From Coniferiporia sulphurascens (lineage: Eukaryota; Basidiomycota; Agaricomycetes; Hymenochaetales; Hymenochaetaceae): a DNA stretch of 64,000 bases. Numbering within the stretch: position 1 is the stretch's first letter; each line of letters begins with the position of its first letter. The translations under genes and the position numbers were made by a program. Shown piece after piece: positions 33,753-44,677 of the stretch. The notes under the pieces are model-generated. The model ran no database searches, was not told where the DNA came from, and saw only the letters and a list, made by a program, of their open reading frames with translations. The DNA lies in assembly GCA_002794785.1 (NCBI GenBank), contig NBBA01000027.1, positions 100,398 through 164,397 on the forward strand, written 5' to 3'.

Positions 33753-34061
33753 TTTTTTTAAATTTATTATTATTATTCCTGCGGTATTACATAATTACAA
33801 GCTGCCCCCCCGAAGGGGGGGCCCTAACTACATAACAATGGAGGTGCCCGTCATTGCGCATCGCACAAAACTGAGTGGGGGCTCTGCTCCCTGAGGGGTG
33901 CCGAAGTGTGGAGAGCCCCTATTGCATTAGAAAAGGAAAACCCGAGAAGGAGGAATACATATTGCTACGAACTAACCAAGCGGATGAGGGCAGGCAAAGT
34001 AGGAAGCTTAGAATTGAGAAGGGGGTGGCGAGAGTGCTGGCCGGGATGTATTCATAGGAAT

Positions 34062-34287
34062 TTGGGGCCTGCAGGGACACATTATTCGACCAGGATATGT
34101 TGTCAGAGATTCACAGTCTGCCGGTTTGTTTCATAGTCAGATTTTATCTATGATGTGTGCTGAATTGTTTCTAACAGTCACTAACACCGATGACTTTATC
34201 TGGCGTCTAGTCAAAGGTTGCATTCAGCTGGGACTTGTACCGGATATTAATAACACTATCAACATGGTACCTGTTGACCACGTTGCC
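34062..34287 (+). pseudogene. LYS2: Fragment of alpha-aminoadipate reductase gene, with intron
   Basis: Non-LINE segment inside the 3' UTR of E9, antisense to it. Two exon pieces encode GLQGHIIRPGYVVRDSQSA and, after a 54-nt intron (GT at 34123, AG at 34176), VTNTDDFIWRLVKG and then PDINNTINMVPVDHVA. This matches the reductase (thioester reductase, NAD(P)-binding) domain of fungal Lys2, the lysine-biosynthesis enzyme, as I know the family; a related NRPS-like reductase is possible. About 57 codons only. The kept intron shows it did not come from spliced mRNA. The 6-bp repeat ggaatt flanks it (34056-34061, 34288-34293). Confidence 0.85.
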
Positions 34288-34293
34288 GGAATT

Positions 34294-35979
34294 CGAAAGG
34301 CAGGCTTCAAGCAAGAGGGAAAGGGGGAGTCGTACCTGATAGCTCCAAAAGGGCGGGTCCGAGTCCTGGGTTCTGGGTCCAAGCATATGACACATGTAAT
34401 CATGAAGGAGGTCCAAGTCCATGTCTTCATTGGTGGGGTGGCCGTCTAGGTCCATCGCAGCAAATGCTAGCCTGATGGCGCCTGCGGCATGGTCTGAGAG
34501 GCAGTTTAGGTGCCCTGTTAGCTTGAGCCAATGGCGCAAAACTGGGAGGCAGTGTTCATCAGCCCACTCGGAATGGTGGACTGGGAGAGGGTCCCATGGT
34601 GGCCATACCCATTGTATCCATGGGTGGAAGGTGCTGCAGCCACTGAGGATGTGGGCTGTCAACTGTGTAGGCCAAGGGGGGTGGTTGTGCCACCTGCAGT
34701 GCGAGATCAGGCCATGCCTGTGCCGGTAGGTTGGGTCAAAGCTCAACCAGTAGCCCCCATAGGGACTGGCATGGCAGAGGACTTGAGCGACTGCTGACAG
34801 CTCACTCCAGGGGTGGTCGACCGAGTGCATGAGTAGCTTTCGGGGTCGTTGTGACAGGAGGCCGTGTACTGCTAAGTATTTATCAGCGGTGGAGGCGAGG
34901 GGGTGGGCAAGCGAAAGTGTCCATCGGTCCATGAGCATGCGGACAGCGACTTCTTTTAGCATGGAGGTGGAGGGCTTTAGGTCAGATGGGGGGAGCTCGG
35001 TCTCCAGTTTCACTTCCGTGTCAGCCCATTCATTACTGGGGATGTCTGAGTGTCCGGGACACCACACGAAGTGAACAGTGAGCTGGGGGTATGAGTCCAG
35101 CAGAGTTTCTACACCTGCTTTCCAGATGTGTAGGAGATGGGTGCTGGGGGCGGCAGCCCAAGTGCAGAAAAGGTGGAGGGCAGTCAGCAAATCAGATAGA
35201 AAGAAGATATCTGATGCGACACGCAGTTGTGCCGGGAGGCAGCGCGCCACCCAGCCCGGGGTCGTGGCAAGGGAGAACTCCTTGGCGTCTGTGGCTGTGG
35301 TGCAGGTGGGGGACTCCAGTCTTCGTGACCGGAGGCGAGTGGGGCCTAGCATTGCGCAGATGGCAGAGCCTAACTTGTCATCGATGCGAGAGCTGTCCAT
35401 GAATACCTGGACATGGGGGGTGGAGCCTAGAGCTCGGGCGGCGTGCACAAATTGTTTTTGGGTGTTGGCGCTGACCGGGGTGGCCGGGGTGGTGAAGTGG
35501 ACTCGGCTGTTGGTGAAGGCCAGAGGGTCCATCCATGGGGGATGCATGTATGCAGGGACTTGTTGTACCCAGGGGGCTCGGACCTGCAGAGAAAGGGAAA
35601 AAGGTCTATTAGCCACATTTTTTTTAAAAAGTTTTCGGCCAATAGAGTGAGGGGTGTGCCAAAGGTGCAGGGAATGGGTAGTCTTTATATATTCGAAATA
35701 GAAAGAAAGAGGGGGAATGGAGCAAAGAAAATTAGTGGAATGGGGGGAGGCGCCCTTAAAGACGCCCAGGATCCAGCGGCAGGCCGTGTTTTGTACAGTC
35801 TGGAGGCAGTGTACCAGTGTTTTCTGGCGGCGGCCATGGTACCAGACTGGGGCTCCCCATGTGAGGATGGAGTGGACACAGGAGGTATATAGGTGACGGA
35901 GGAGGAGGGCCGAGATGCCGCGTTGGGTGTTGCCCAGAACGCGGAGGGCGGTGAGGGTGGATAGTCCCTTGGAGCGCAT
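34294..35979 (-). pseudogene. E9 ORF2 thumb, RNase H and C-terminus
   Basis: Open frame from MRSKGLSTLTALRVLG. RNase H has FMDSSRIDDKLGS (the Gly after Asp is lost), TATDAKEFSL (an extra Lys before Glu), LSDLLTALHL and SNEWADTEVK. The C-terminal segment HASPYGGYWLSFDP and GLISHCRWHNHPPWP follows. Near 34350 the frame shifts and reads into the 3' UTR and the LYS2 scrap; that extension is not native. Confidence 0.88.
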
Positions 35980-36100
35980 GCACTCGACATGAGGCTTGAA
36001 GGAAAGGCCTGGGTCCCACCAGATCCCCAGCCACTGAAGCGGGATTGAGGGGCGGATCAGTGTGTTGGGGTTGACCTGTACACTGGTGGTGTCCCAGCCT

Positions 36101-37669
36101 TCATAGCTGGTGCATCATCAGGGGGGGGGGGTGGAAGTGGAGACACTCCGTTTTGGCAGCCTCGATGTTGAGACCAATGGTGCCGAATAGGGTGTCGAGT
36201 TGTTGGTAGGTGCAGGCGAGGGCGTGGCAGTTGGATGCCACTGAGGGACCTACACAGATTAGTAAATGGTCATCGACATATGCTAGCGCAGTAGTGCCGG
36301 CTTGGTGAAAGTGCCAGAGGACTACGCCTGCAAAGATAGTCGACAGGATGGGGGAGACCGGCGATCCTTGTGGTGTGCCGAAGTCGGGTTTTGGGGCAGT
36401 GGGGAGGGTGGTGCCATCGAAAGCAACAGCTACCTGCCGGTCCATCATGAAAGACAAACACCAGTTGGCCAAATCAGGCACACAACCAAGGTCTAACAGT
36501 TGTTGGTGGAGGAGTTGGGGGTGCACTGAGTCAAAGAAACCCTGAATGTCAACCGTGAGGACTGAACAAACTAGGCCCTCCGAATGGGCGTGCTCCGTGA
36601 TCTGTAGAAGGTGTTGGGCAGCATCATAGACTGAATGGCCTTGACACCCCCCATATTGGTTAGGTGGCAGCCAGTCCCACATGTTGGTGAGGTACTGGAG
36701 CCAGTTAGCTATAATTTTTTTGAGGAGTTTCCTGAGGGTCTCCTCAAGGGTTATGGGCTGGTATGAGCATGGCAAGAAGGGGTCCTTCTTGTTAGGCTTC
36801 CATAGCATCACCACCTTTGCCACCCACCAACACTCAGGGTGGTGCCCTAGGCGCAGACAGTCATTGAAAAGTGATAGAATCTCATCAGGGTAGGCATCGA
36901 CCACCCATTTCAGGGGTTGATAGCCTATTCCTGAGAGGCCCGGAGCTGACAAGTTGGAGGTGTCGGACAGTGCCCCCATGAGCTCCAACAGGAGTATGGG
37001 TGGGGCAGCTGGGTTGGTTGGTGGCAGCTGGGTGTTGGCCCTTGCCTGGGGTGGGGGGGGCATGAAGAAAGTTTCGCAGAAGAGCTCACCTTTCTCGGCA
37101 TCTGTCTGGGTGAAGGAACCATCCCGCCTCTTGAGTGAGGGGATGGGAGTTGGTCGGTTGCCGAGGCCGCGTTTGGCCCAGTTCCAGATATTGGAGGCAT
37201 CCGCATCTGATGCCTGGTCAGCGTAGAACTGCCGTTTGGCTGTCCTAACTCCTCTCTTGAAGGCACGTCGCACTGCTGCATGCTGAAAGGGAGTGGTGGC
37301 CATCGTAATGGCGGATAGAAGGTTCTTGCAGTGGGGTGACCACCATGGGACTTCCATTTTCGATGGTTTTGAGAGGCAGGTGAATGGCTGAAGGGCGGCG
37401 ACCATAGAGTTGATGACCGCCTTAGCTTTAATGTCCAAGGTGTGGGTGTTGCGCCCCGGTAGGCGGAAGGCTGCTTCGAGGAGGGGGAAGGCGATGTCAA
37501 TCCATTCCTCCTTGTCGGCTGGGAGGAGCCAGCGGGTTTTTAGGACTGGAGGGGGGGGCCGAAATGGCAATGACCACCTAAGTATAGTGTGGTTGGACAA
37601 TGGGGAGGGGTTGGAGGTAGCCAAATCTAGAATAGAGTCAGGGTTGACTGAGGGTGGGGCCCAGATCAT
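36101..37669 (-). pseudogene. E9 ORF2 endonuclease C-terminus and RT
   Basis: 522-codon open frame covering SNHTILRW, the linker (RRAFKRGVRTAKRQFY, EKGELFCETFFMPPPP) with no shift at its C-run, and the RT with ITLEETLRKLLKKII, DIQGFFDSVHPQ, GTPQGSPVSPILS and an intact YVDD. An 11-base G run at 36120-36130 (plus strand) shifts the frame just after the RT palm. Confidence 0.92.
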
Positions 37670-38396
37670 GTCGATGGGGCATCAACGGCAATTGCCATCG
37701 GGCCACGAGTCACAGTCAGGAAGATGGGCAGGCACCAGGCCATGCCCATGGAAAAAGTCATCAAGGGGTTGAGCCCCCAAGTCATCTCATCATGGGACGG
37801 GGAATTCGGACCATGAGTGGTGGCAATGGTTGAAGTCGCCTGCCACGAGTAGAGTGGTGGCCAGTTCTGAGGAAAGTGAGAATATAAAGGACTCACCTGG
37901 GTACTGGGGGGAGGCGTTTTCGCGATCCGGGGGGTGCGTGCCATAGTAGTTGCACACCCGGAGGGTGAGTTGGGATCGGACCTCCACTGTCAATACATCG
38001 GTGCCATGGGATGCGGCACCGAGGATTGACCATGAAGTGGGGGGGAGGGCTCAGGAGATGTACATGACTACCCTGGGGCAAACCTCAGGGGGTAGAACCG
38101 GCGTATATCCTGGGATGGTGGGGACATTAAAGACCGGGGAGCTGGCCGGGTCAGTGAGTGAGGGTTGCAGCCCTATTTGGTACCAGGGTGGTTCCTGTAT
38201 AAGAATTAGGTGTGGGGGGGAGGGATCAGTAGTGAGGACCGGGATTAGGGAATGAATCACCGCTAGTGAGTGGGCGGCATTCCACTGTAGGATAGAGAGT
38301 GTCTCTATCATATATCTTCCATCTGTTCATCAGTGGGGTCGGTGTCGAGGGCCTCTATGATTTGGCGGTAGCGCCTCTTCTTTGGGCATGTCAGCA
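37670..38396 (-). pseudogene. E9 ORF1 end and ORF2 endonuclease N-terminus
   Basis: Endonuclease start MIETLSILQWNAAHSLAV at the ATGA overlap (38308-38311), then LILIQEPPW and AGDFNHCHHSW. In-frame stops lie near 38051, 37790 and 37680, the last a TGA in place of CGA. The ORF1 tail CPKKRRYRQIIEALDTDPTDEQMEDI precedes it. The upstream part of the apparent ORF1 frame belongs to R3. Confidence 0.87.
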
Positions 38397-38967
38397 AATA
38401 CATGGCATGGTGGTAAGAACCACCCGATGCAGAAATGCGACAGGGCACCATGAGCCTCTCGCTGGGGAAGGGCCTGCTTGAGGTGGTTAGTAGAGGCACT
38501 CCTGGGCGGCTGTAACAAGTGTCGGGGTCCACCCCTCTGCAACATGGAGATCTTAGTACACTACAGATCCAGAAGCGGGAAAACCCTTAAATGCGGGCCC
38601 CGAGTATTCACCATGGAGCATGTTGGGGTAACACCTGATGCTGAAGTGGGTTCTGAAGCACGTGCTAAGGCACGGGAAACTCGGTGCACTGAGCAGGCCG
38701 TAGCACCGGGGGATAGTTCCCTCCAGTGGCTTGAGAGGACTAAATCCTCCGTGGGTTTGAGTGGGGGTAATTCCCATTTCAGGCTTAAGTTGATTCCTTG
38801 AGATGTAAGTGGGTGCCTGCGGGGAAGATGGGGCTTCGGCTGGGGGGAACCACAGGGGGGTAGTGCCTATGGCACCGTGACCCTCCCTGCCTTTCGGCAG
38901 TTGCACCTCCCTTACCTACAAGGGTAGTACTAGCGTGGGGGACCTCGCAAGAGAATCCTTTATTCAG
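38397..38967 (+). repeat. Repeat R, copy 3 (R3), 5'-truncated
   Basis: 3' 570 bp of R in plus orientation, from ACATGGCATGGTGGTAAG to CCTTTATTCAGGCC. It holds the same hairpins as R1 and R2 (GAGGA/TCCTC near 38734, TGGG/CCCA near 38763). It is joined directly to plus-strand LINE ORF1 at about 38968, again same orientation. 5' truncation with a constant 3' part is LINE-like behaviour. Confidence 0.78.
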
Positions 38968-39527
38968 GCCCCAAGAAGAAGCGATACCGCCAAATCCTGG
39001 AGGCCATTGGGGATGAGCCCACCTTCGAACAGATGGAGGAATCATGATTGGAGACATCTCTGTCATGCAGTGGAACGCCGCCCACTCACTTGTGGCGTTA
39101 AATTCCCTGATCCTGCTCCTTACTGACACTCCTTCCCCACTGCACCTAATTCTTATCCAGGAACCTCCCTGGTATCAAATCGGCCTGCAGTCCCTATGGG
39201 GGTTACTTTTTTAAAATTTTTTAAAATTATTATTCCTGCAGTATTACATAATTACAAGCTGCCCCCCCGGAGGGGGGGCCCTAACTACATAACAACAGAG
39301 GCGCCTGTCATCGTGCATCGCACAAAACTAGGCAGGGACTCTGCTCCTTAGAGGGGTGCCAAAGTGTGAAGAGCCCCTATTTAGTAAGAGAAGGGTAGAA
39401 GGAGGAATACATATTGCTATGAACAAACCAGGCAGTTAAGGGCAGGTTAAAGTAAGAAGCTTAGAATTGGAAAGGGAGGGCGAGAGCGCCGGCCGAGACG
39501 TATTCAAAGGAATTCGAAAGGCAGTTG

Positions 39528-40047
39528 CTAGTCAGGAGGGAAGGGAGGGAGAATACCTGATAGCTCCAAAAGGGCTGGGTCCGAGTCCTGGGTTCGGGGT
39601 CTGAGCATATGGCGCATGTAGTCCCGCAGGAGGTCCAGGTCCATATCCTCATCAGTGGGGTGGGCATCGAGGTCCATTGCTGCAAAAGCTAGTCGGATGG
39701 CTCCGGATGTCTGGTCAGAAAGGCGGTTTAGGTGCCCCATCAGCCGAAGCCAACAGCACAGAACCGGGAGGCAGTTTTCGTCAGCCCACTCTGTGTGGTG
39801 GACTGGAAGAGGGTCCCTGGGAGGCCATATGTGTCGTATCCAAGGTTGGAAGGTGCTACAGCTGCCTAGAATGTGGGTGGTCGACTGCACGGGCCATGGG
39901 GGATGGTTGTGCCACCTGCAGTGCGAGATCAAGCCATGTCTGCATCGGTAGGTCAAGTCGAAGCTCAGCCAGTATCCCCCATAGGGACCGGTGCGACAGA
40001 GGACTTGAGCGACTGCTGATAGTTCACTCCAGGGGTGGTCCGCCGAG
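39528..40047 (-). pseudogene. E11 ORF2 C-terminal region
   Basis: ORF2 end left of the LTR: GLISHCRWHNHPPWP, THILGSCSTF and MDLDLLRDYMRHML, ending LLELSGILPPFPPD. The upstream CRTGPYGGYWLSFD is separated from the open frame by a stop near 39957. Confidence 0.87.
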
Positions 40048-40608
40048 TGTTACAATTTTCCTTTACTTTTCCTACTGCGCTGACTCACTTCCTCTTTGTC
40101 ATCATCAGTCAGCGCAACTCCCCCGTTTCCCTGCCTTACTCATCCTTATTTTGCCTTGCGCCATAAGACGCCATGATGACGCCTTACTGCACCATCATGA
40201 TGTGCTTTGATTACTGATCACCGTACTTGTATCACCAAGGCATTCCTTGAGTTTCCATGACCCTCCATAAGTCTGGTAAACACACCTAACCAAGTTGCTA
40301 CAGTAGCAAACACATAGAGTAGCATATAAGCATGTAACTTCGGTAGCACAAGCCCTAAGCTTGTGCTCTTTGTTCATACAAGCCAATTATCTGCTACCAC
40401 CAGTCTACTGTGTGCTCCTTGCCCAATAGTCGCTTCGTCGTAACCCGACTCACCACGAGAAGCCTACCACGTCCACATCGCCGATCAGGAAGCCCCATCG
40501 ACGATCCTACCTTGACTTACGACATCTAGGAAGCCCCGTTGCCGTACCATCAGTTCTGACGATCAGGAAGCCCCGACGTCGATCACCGCGTAACCGTTGA
40601 GCTTAACA
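40048..40608 (+). mobile_element. Solo LTR copy 2 (561 bp)
   Basis: Starts TGTTACAATTTTCC and ends GAGCTTAACA, with perfect 5-bp TSD ccgag (40043-40047 and 40609-40613). Very similar to copies 1 and 3. It lies in ORF2 of E11, in opposite orientation to E11. A TATA-like catataag lies near 40322. Confidence 0.95.
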
Positions 40609-42637
40609 CCGAGTGCATGAGCAGCTTTCTTGGGTGGCGTGTGGGGGGGCCCTGTACTGCCAAGTATTTGTCGGCGGTGGAGGCGAGGGGGCGGGCTAGT
40701 GCAGAGGTCCACCTGTCCATGAGTGTGCAGATGGCGACCTCTCTGAGTGCGGAGGTGGATGGTTTAAGGTCGGATGGGGGGAGCTCTGTAGCTAGCTTCG
40801 CTTCCGTATCAGCCCATTCATTTCCAGGGATGTCCGAGTGACTGGGGCACCAAACAAAGTGAACAGTGATCTGCAGATACAAGTCCAGCAGAGTCTCCAC
40901 ACCTGCTTTCCAGATGTGGAGGAGATGGGCACCGGGGACAGCAGCCCATGTTCGGAAAAGGTGGAGTGCAGTCAGCGAATCAGATAGAAAGAAGATATCT
41001 GATGTGACATGCAGTTGTGCCGGGAGGCGGCGCACTGCCCAGCCTGGGGCCGTGGCGAGGGAAAATTCCTCAGTGTCCGTGGCTGTGGCACAGGTGGGGG
41101 ACTCCAGTCGGCATGACCGGAGGTGGGTGGTGCCTAGCATGGCGCAGATGGCCGAACCTGACTTATTGTCTATGCGGGAGCCATCCATGAATACCTGGAC
41201 ATGTGTTGTGGGGCCAAGGGCTCTTGCTGTGCTGACAAATTGCTTGCATGTGTCAGAGCTAACCAGGGTGATGGGGGTGGTGAATAGGACTTGGCCGTTG
41301 GTGAAAGCCAGAGGGTCCGTCCATGGGGGATGCGTGTATGCTGGGGCCTGTTGAACCTGGGGGGCTCGGACCTGCAGAGAAAGGGAAAAAGGTCTGTTAG
41401 CTACGTTTTTAAATAATTTTCGGCCAATAGAGTGGGGGGTACGCCATAGGTGCAGAGAATGGGTGGTCTTTATATACTCGAAGTAAAAAGAAAGGGGAGG
41501 GACAGAGCAAAGGAAGTTGGTGGAATGGGGGGAGGCGCCTTTGAAGATGCCCAAAATCCACCAACAGGCCGTGTTTTGCACAGTCTGGAGGCGGTTTACC
41601 AAAGATTTTTGGCGGCGGCCATGGTACCATACCAGCGCACCCCATGACAGGACTGAGCGGATGCAGGAGGTGTACAGGCAGTGGAGGAGAAGGGCCGAGA
41701 TGCTGCATTGGGTATTGCCCAGGATGCGGAGGGCGGTGAGGGTGGAGAGCCCTTTGGAGCGCATTCGCTCCACGTGGGGCTTGAAGGAGAGGCCTGGGTC
41801 CCACCATATCCCCAACCATCGGAGTGGGATTGAGGGGCAGATCAGGGTGTTGGGGTCGACCTGGATGCTGGCAGTGTCCCAGCCGTCATAGCCAATACGT
41901 CGCTGAGGTGGGTGGAAGTGGAGGCACTCCATCTTGGCAGCTTCGATGTTGAGACCGATGGTGCCGAAGAGGGTGTCGAGTTGTTGGTAGGTGCGGGCGA
42001 GAGCACAGCAGTTGGATGCCACTGAGGTACCTACGCAGATTAGTAAATGGTCATTGACATATGCTAGGGCAGTGGTGCCGGCTTGGTGGAAGCGCTGGAG
42101 GACCACCCCTGCAAAAATCATTGATAGGATGGGGGATACTGGCGATCCTTGGGGGGTGCCGAAATCGGGTTTAGGGGCGGTAGGGAGGGTGGTGCTGTCG
42201 AAGGCAACAGCGACCTGCCGATCCATCATGAAGGACAGACACCAGTCAGCCATGTCAGGTGCGCAACCGAGGTCCATCAGCTGTCGGTGGAGGAGTTGGG
42301 GGTGCACCGAGTCGAAGAAACCCTGAATGTCGACTGCTAGGACCGAGCAGATGAGGCCTTCTGAGTGGGTGCACTCCACGATCTGTAAAAGGTGTTGGGC
42401 AGCGTCATAGACCGAATGTCCTTGATGCCCCCCATACTGGTTTGGTGGCAGCCAGTCCCTCATGTTAGCAAGGTACTGCAGCCGGTTAGCTATTATCTTT
42501 TCGAGGAGTTTCCCTAGGGTCTCCTTGAGAGTGATGGGCCGATATGAGCATGGTGAGAAGGGGTCTTTCTTGTTGGGCTTCTGGAGCATCACCACTTTTG
42601 CTGCCCACCAGCACTCAGGGTGGTGGCCCCCAAGCAC
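40609..42637 (-). pseudogene. E11 ORF2 RT and RNase H
   Basis: Open frame of about 680 codons. RT: ITLKETLGKLLEKII, DIQGFFDSVHPQ, GTPQGSPVSPILS, then YVND where YVDD is expected, so the first catalytic Asp of the box is lost. RNase H: FMDGSRIDNKSG, TATDTEEFSL, LSDSLTALHL and GNEWADTEAK, complete. The frame ends by reading into the LTR. The upstream linker is in another frame (deletion near 42630). Confidence 0.92.
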
Positions 42638-42891
42638 AAGCAGTCATTGAAAAGCAAGAGAATCTCATCAGGGTAAGCGTCCATGACCCATTTCAGGGGG
42701 CGGTAACCTATTCCCGAGAGGCCCGGTGCCGACAAGTTGGAGGTGTCGGACAGTGCCTCCATAAGCTCGGTGAGGAGAATCGGGGGGGCAGCTGGTTGGC
42801 GTGGTGGTGGCAGGGTGTTGGCCTCTGCCTGGGTTGGGGGGGGCATGAAGAAGGTTTCTCGGAAAAGCTCACCTTTTTCATCGTCCGTTTG

Positions 42892-44236
42892 CCTATGGGG
42901 GTTACTGGTTGAGCTTTGACTCAGCCTACTGGACAGGCACGGCCTAATCTCGCACTGCAGGTGGCACAACCACCCCCCCTGGCCGGCCCAGTCGACCGCC
43001 CATGTCTTGGGTGGGTGTCGCACATTCCGTCCCTGGATCCGCAGGGTCTGGCCCCCCCATGACCCACTCCCGACCCACCATGCCGAGTGGGCCGATGAAA
43101 ACCGTCTCCAGGTTCTGCACCACTGGCTGAAGCTGACGGGGCACCTGAACTGCCTTTCCAACCATACCTCCACTTGTTACAATTTTCCTTTACTTTTCTC
43201 TTACTGCACTGACTCACTTCCTCTTCGTCATCATCAGTCAGCACAACTCCCCCATTTCTCTGCCTTACTCATCCTTATTCGCCTTGCGCCATAAGATGCC
43301 ATGATGATGCCTTCTTGCACCATCATGACATGCTTTGCTTACTGATCACCATACTTGTATTACCAAGGCATTCCTTGAGTTTCCATGACCTTCCATTAGT
43401 CTGGTAAACACACCCAACCAAGTCGCTACAGTAGCAAACACATAGAGTAGCATATAAGCATGTAACTTCAGTAGCACAAGCCCTAAGCTTGTGCTCTTTG
43501 TTCATACAAGCCCATTATCTGCTACCACCAGTCTACTGTGCGCCACTTGGCCATTAGTCGCTTTCGTCATAACCCGACCCCGCTAAGAAGCATCTTGCGT
43601 CCACATCGCCGATCAGGAAGCCCCATCGACGATCACCTTCGACTTACGACATCTAGGAAGCCCCATTGCCGTAACCATCAGTCCCGACGATCAGGAAGCC
43701 CCGACGTCGATCACCATGTAACCGTTGAGCTTAACACCACTGCTATCCGCCTGGCTTTCGCCGTGATGGAGCTGGAGGGACACCCGACCGACGAAGATAT
43801 GGACCTGGACCTCCTCCGGGAGCACATGAGTCATATGCTTGGACCCCATACCCAGGACCCGGACCCGGCTCTCTTGGAGCTGTCAGGTACGCTCCCACCC
43901 TTTCCCTCTGATTAACGCCTGCCCTTTGGAATCCTGCCCATATGTCCCGGCTGGCACTCTCGCCCTCCCTTTCCTATTCTAAGCTACCCCATTTGCCTGC
44001 TCTTGTCTGTTTGGCTGTGCCATAGTGAAATGTATTCCTCCCTCTTTCTTCCCTTCCTTTACTAATAGGGGCCCTACACACCTTGGCACCCTTTGGGGAG
44101 CAGGGCCCCCACCCAGTTTTGTGTGTTGTGCAATGATGGGCGCCTCTGTTGGTATGTAGTTAGGGCCCCCCCTTCGGGGGGGCAGCTTGTAATTAGGTAA
44201 TACTGCAGGAATAATAAAAATAATAAAAAATAATAA
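42892..44236 (+). pseudogene. E10 ORF2 C-terminus and 3' UTR, split by LTR
   Basis: C-terminal ORF2 (GYWLSFDSAY, RWHNHPPWP, HVLGGCRTF, MDLDLLREHMSHMLG) in two pieces around the LTR, ending LLELSGTLPPFPSD with a TAA at about 43912. The 3' UTR then runs to the hairpin and tail. Confidence 0.87.
43175..43736 (+). mobile_element. Solo LTR copy 3 (562 bp)
   Basis: Termini TGTTACAATTTTCC and GAGCTTAACA; perfect 5-bp TSD ccact (43170-43174 and 43737-43741). Inserted in the ORF2 C-terminal region of E10, 2.6 kb from copy 2 and in the same orientation. The two sit in different LINE copies with different TSDs, so they are independent insertions. Confidence 0.95.
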
Positions 44237-44249
44237 AAATCGGCCTGCA

Positions 44250-44677
44250 ACCATCCCTCTCCGACCCCACTGGTATACCAGTGCTCAATGTCCCCAACAT
44301 TCCAGGCTACACACCAGTACTACCTCCTGAATCCCGCCCTCGGGTAGTCACCTATGTGGCACACTCCCTCCCCCCAACCTCATGGTCAGTCCTCGGAACT
44401 GCCTCTCACAGCACCGACACCCTCACCATGGAAATCCGATCCTCCCTCACAGTCCGGGTGTGCAACTACTACGGCATGTCACCCCCAGACCAAACCGGGG
44501 CCCCCCCTCAATACCCAGGTGAGTTGTTCCTATTTTTGCTCCCCTCGGCACTAGCCACCACCCTCCTTGTGGCAGGCGACTTCAACCATCGCCACCCCAC
44601 ATGGTCCGAACTCCCTGCCTCACGGCCAGAGGAATTGAGGGCGCAACCCCTCGACAACTTTTTCTGGGAGCATGGCC
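44250..44677 (+). pseudogene. R3-LINE endonuclease, second piece
   Basis: Continues the endonuclease after E10: VLNVPNIPGYTPVLPPESRP, VCNYYGMSPPD, AGDFNHRHPTWSE. It stops at PLDNFFWEHG, where the LINE C tail starts. Residues after this point in the open frame derive from that tail. Confidence 0.88.

Larger units (their letters stand above)
33753..38396 (-). mobile_element. LINE E9, 5'-truncated, carries a LYS2 scrap
   Basis: Tail, hairpin (about 33803-33823), 3' UTR, ORF2 and the last 29 codons of ORF1. The 3' UTR is split by 226 bp of unrelated sequence (34062-34287) flanked by ggaatt on both sides. The 5' end stops in ORF1 at about 38396 next to repeat R3. No TSD for E9 itself was found. 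Confidence 0.92.
39207..42891 (-). mobile_element. LINE E11, 5'-truncated, in E10
   Basis: Minus-strand LINE bounded by a 14-bp TSD (cctatgggggttac, 39193-39206 and 42892-42905). Tail, hairpin (about 39259-39281, loop CCGG), 3' UTR, and ORF2 from the linker (TDDEKGELFRETFF) onward. A solo LTR splits it at 40048-40608. Confidence 0.95.
39190..44236 (+). mobile_element. LINE E10, 5'-truncated, hosts E11 and a solo LTR
   Basis: Inserted in the R3-LINE endonuclease with a 13-bp TSD (aaatcggcctgca, 39177-39189 and 44237-44249; the leading A residues could belong to the tail). It starts in the ORF2 C-terminal region (gtccctatgggggttac) and keeps the ORF2 end, 3' UTR, hairpin (about 44165-44185) and an A/TAA tail. 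It is split by E11 after 17 bp and by a solo LTR at 43175. Confidence 0.93.
38968..44677 (+). mobile_element. R3-LINE, ORF1 end and endonuclease, split by E10
   Basis: Plus-strand LINE joined to R3. 38968-39047 encodes the ORF1 end (PKKKRYRQILEAIGDEPTFEQMEES), with the ATGA overlap at 39044-39047. Endonuclease follows (MIGDISVMQWNAAHSLV). E10 splits it at 39189/44250, and the endonuclease continues to 44677, where LINE C begins. Subfamily as in LINE B. Confidence 0.88.
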
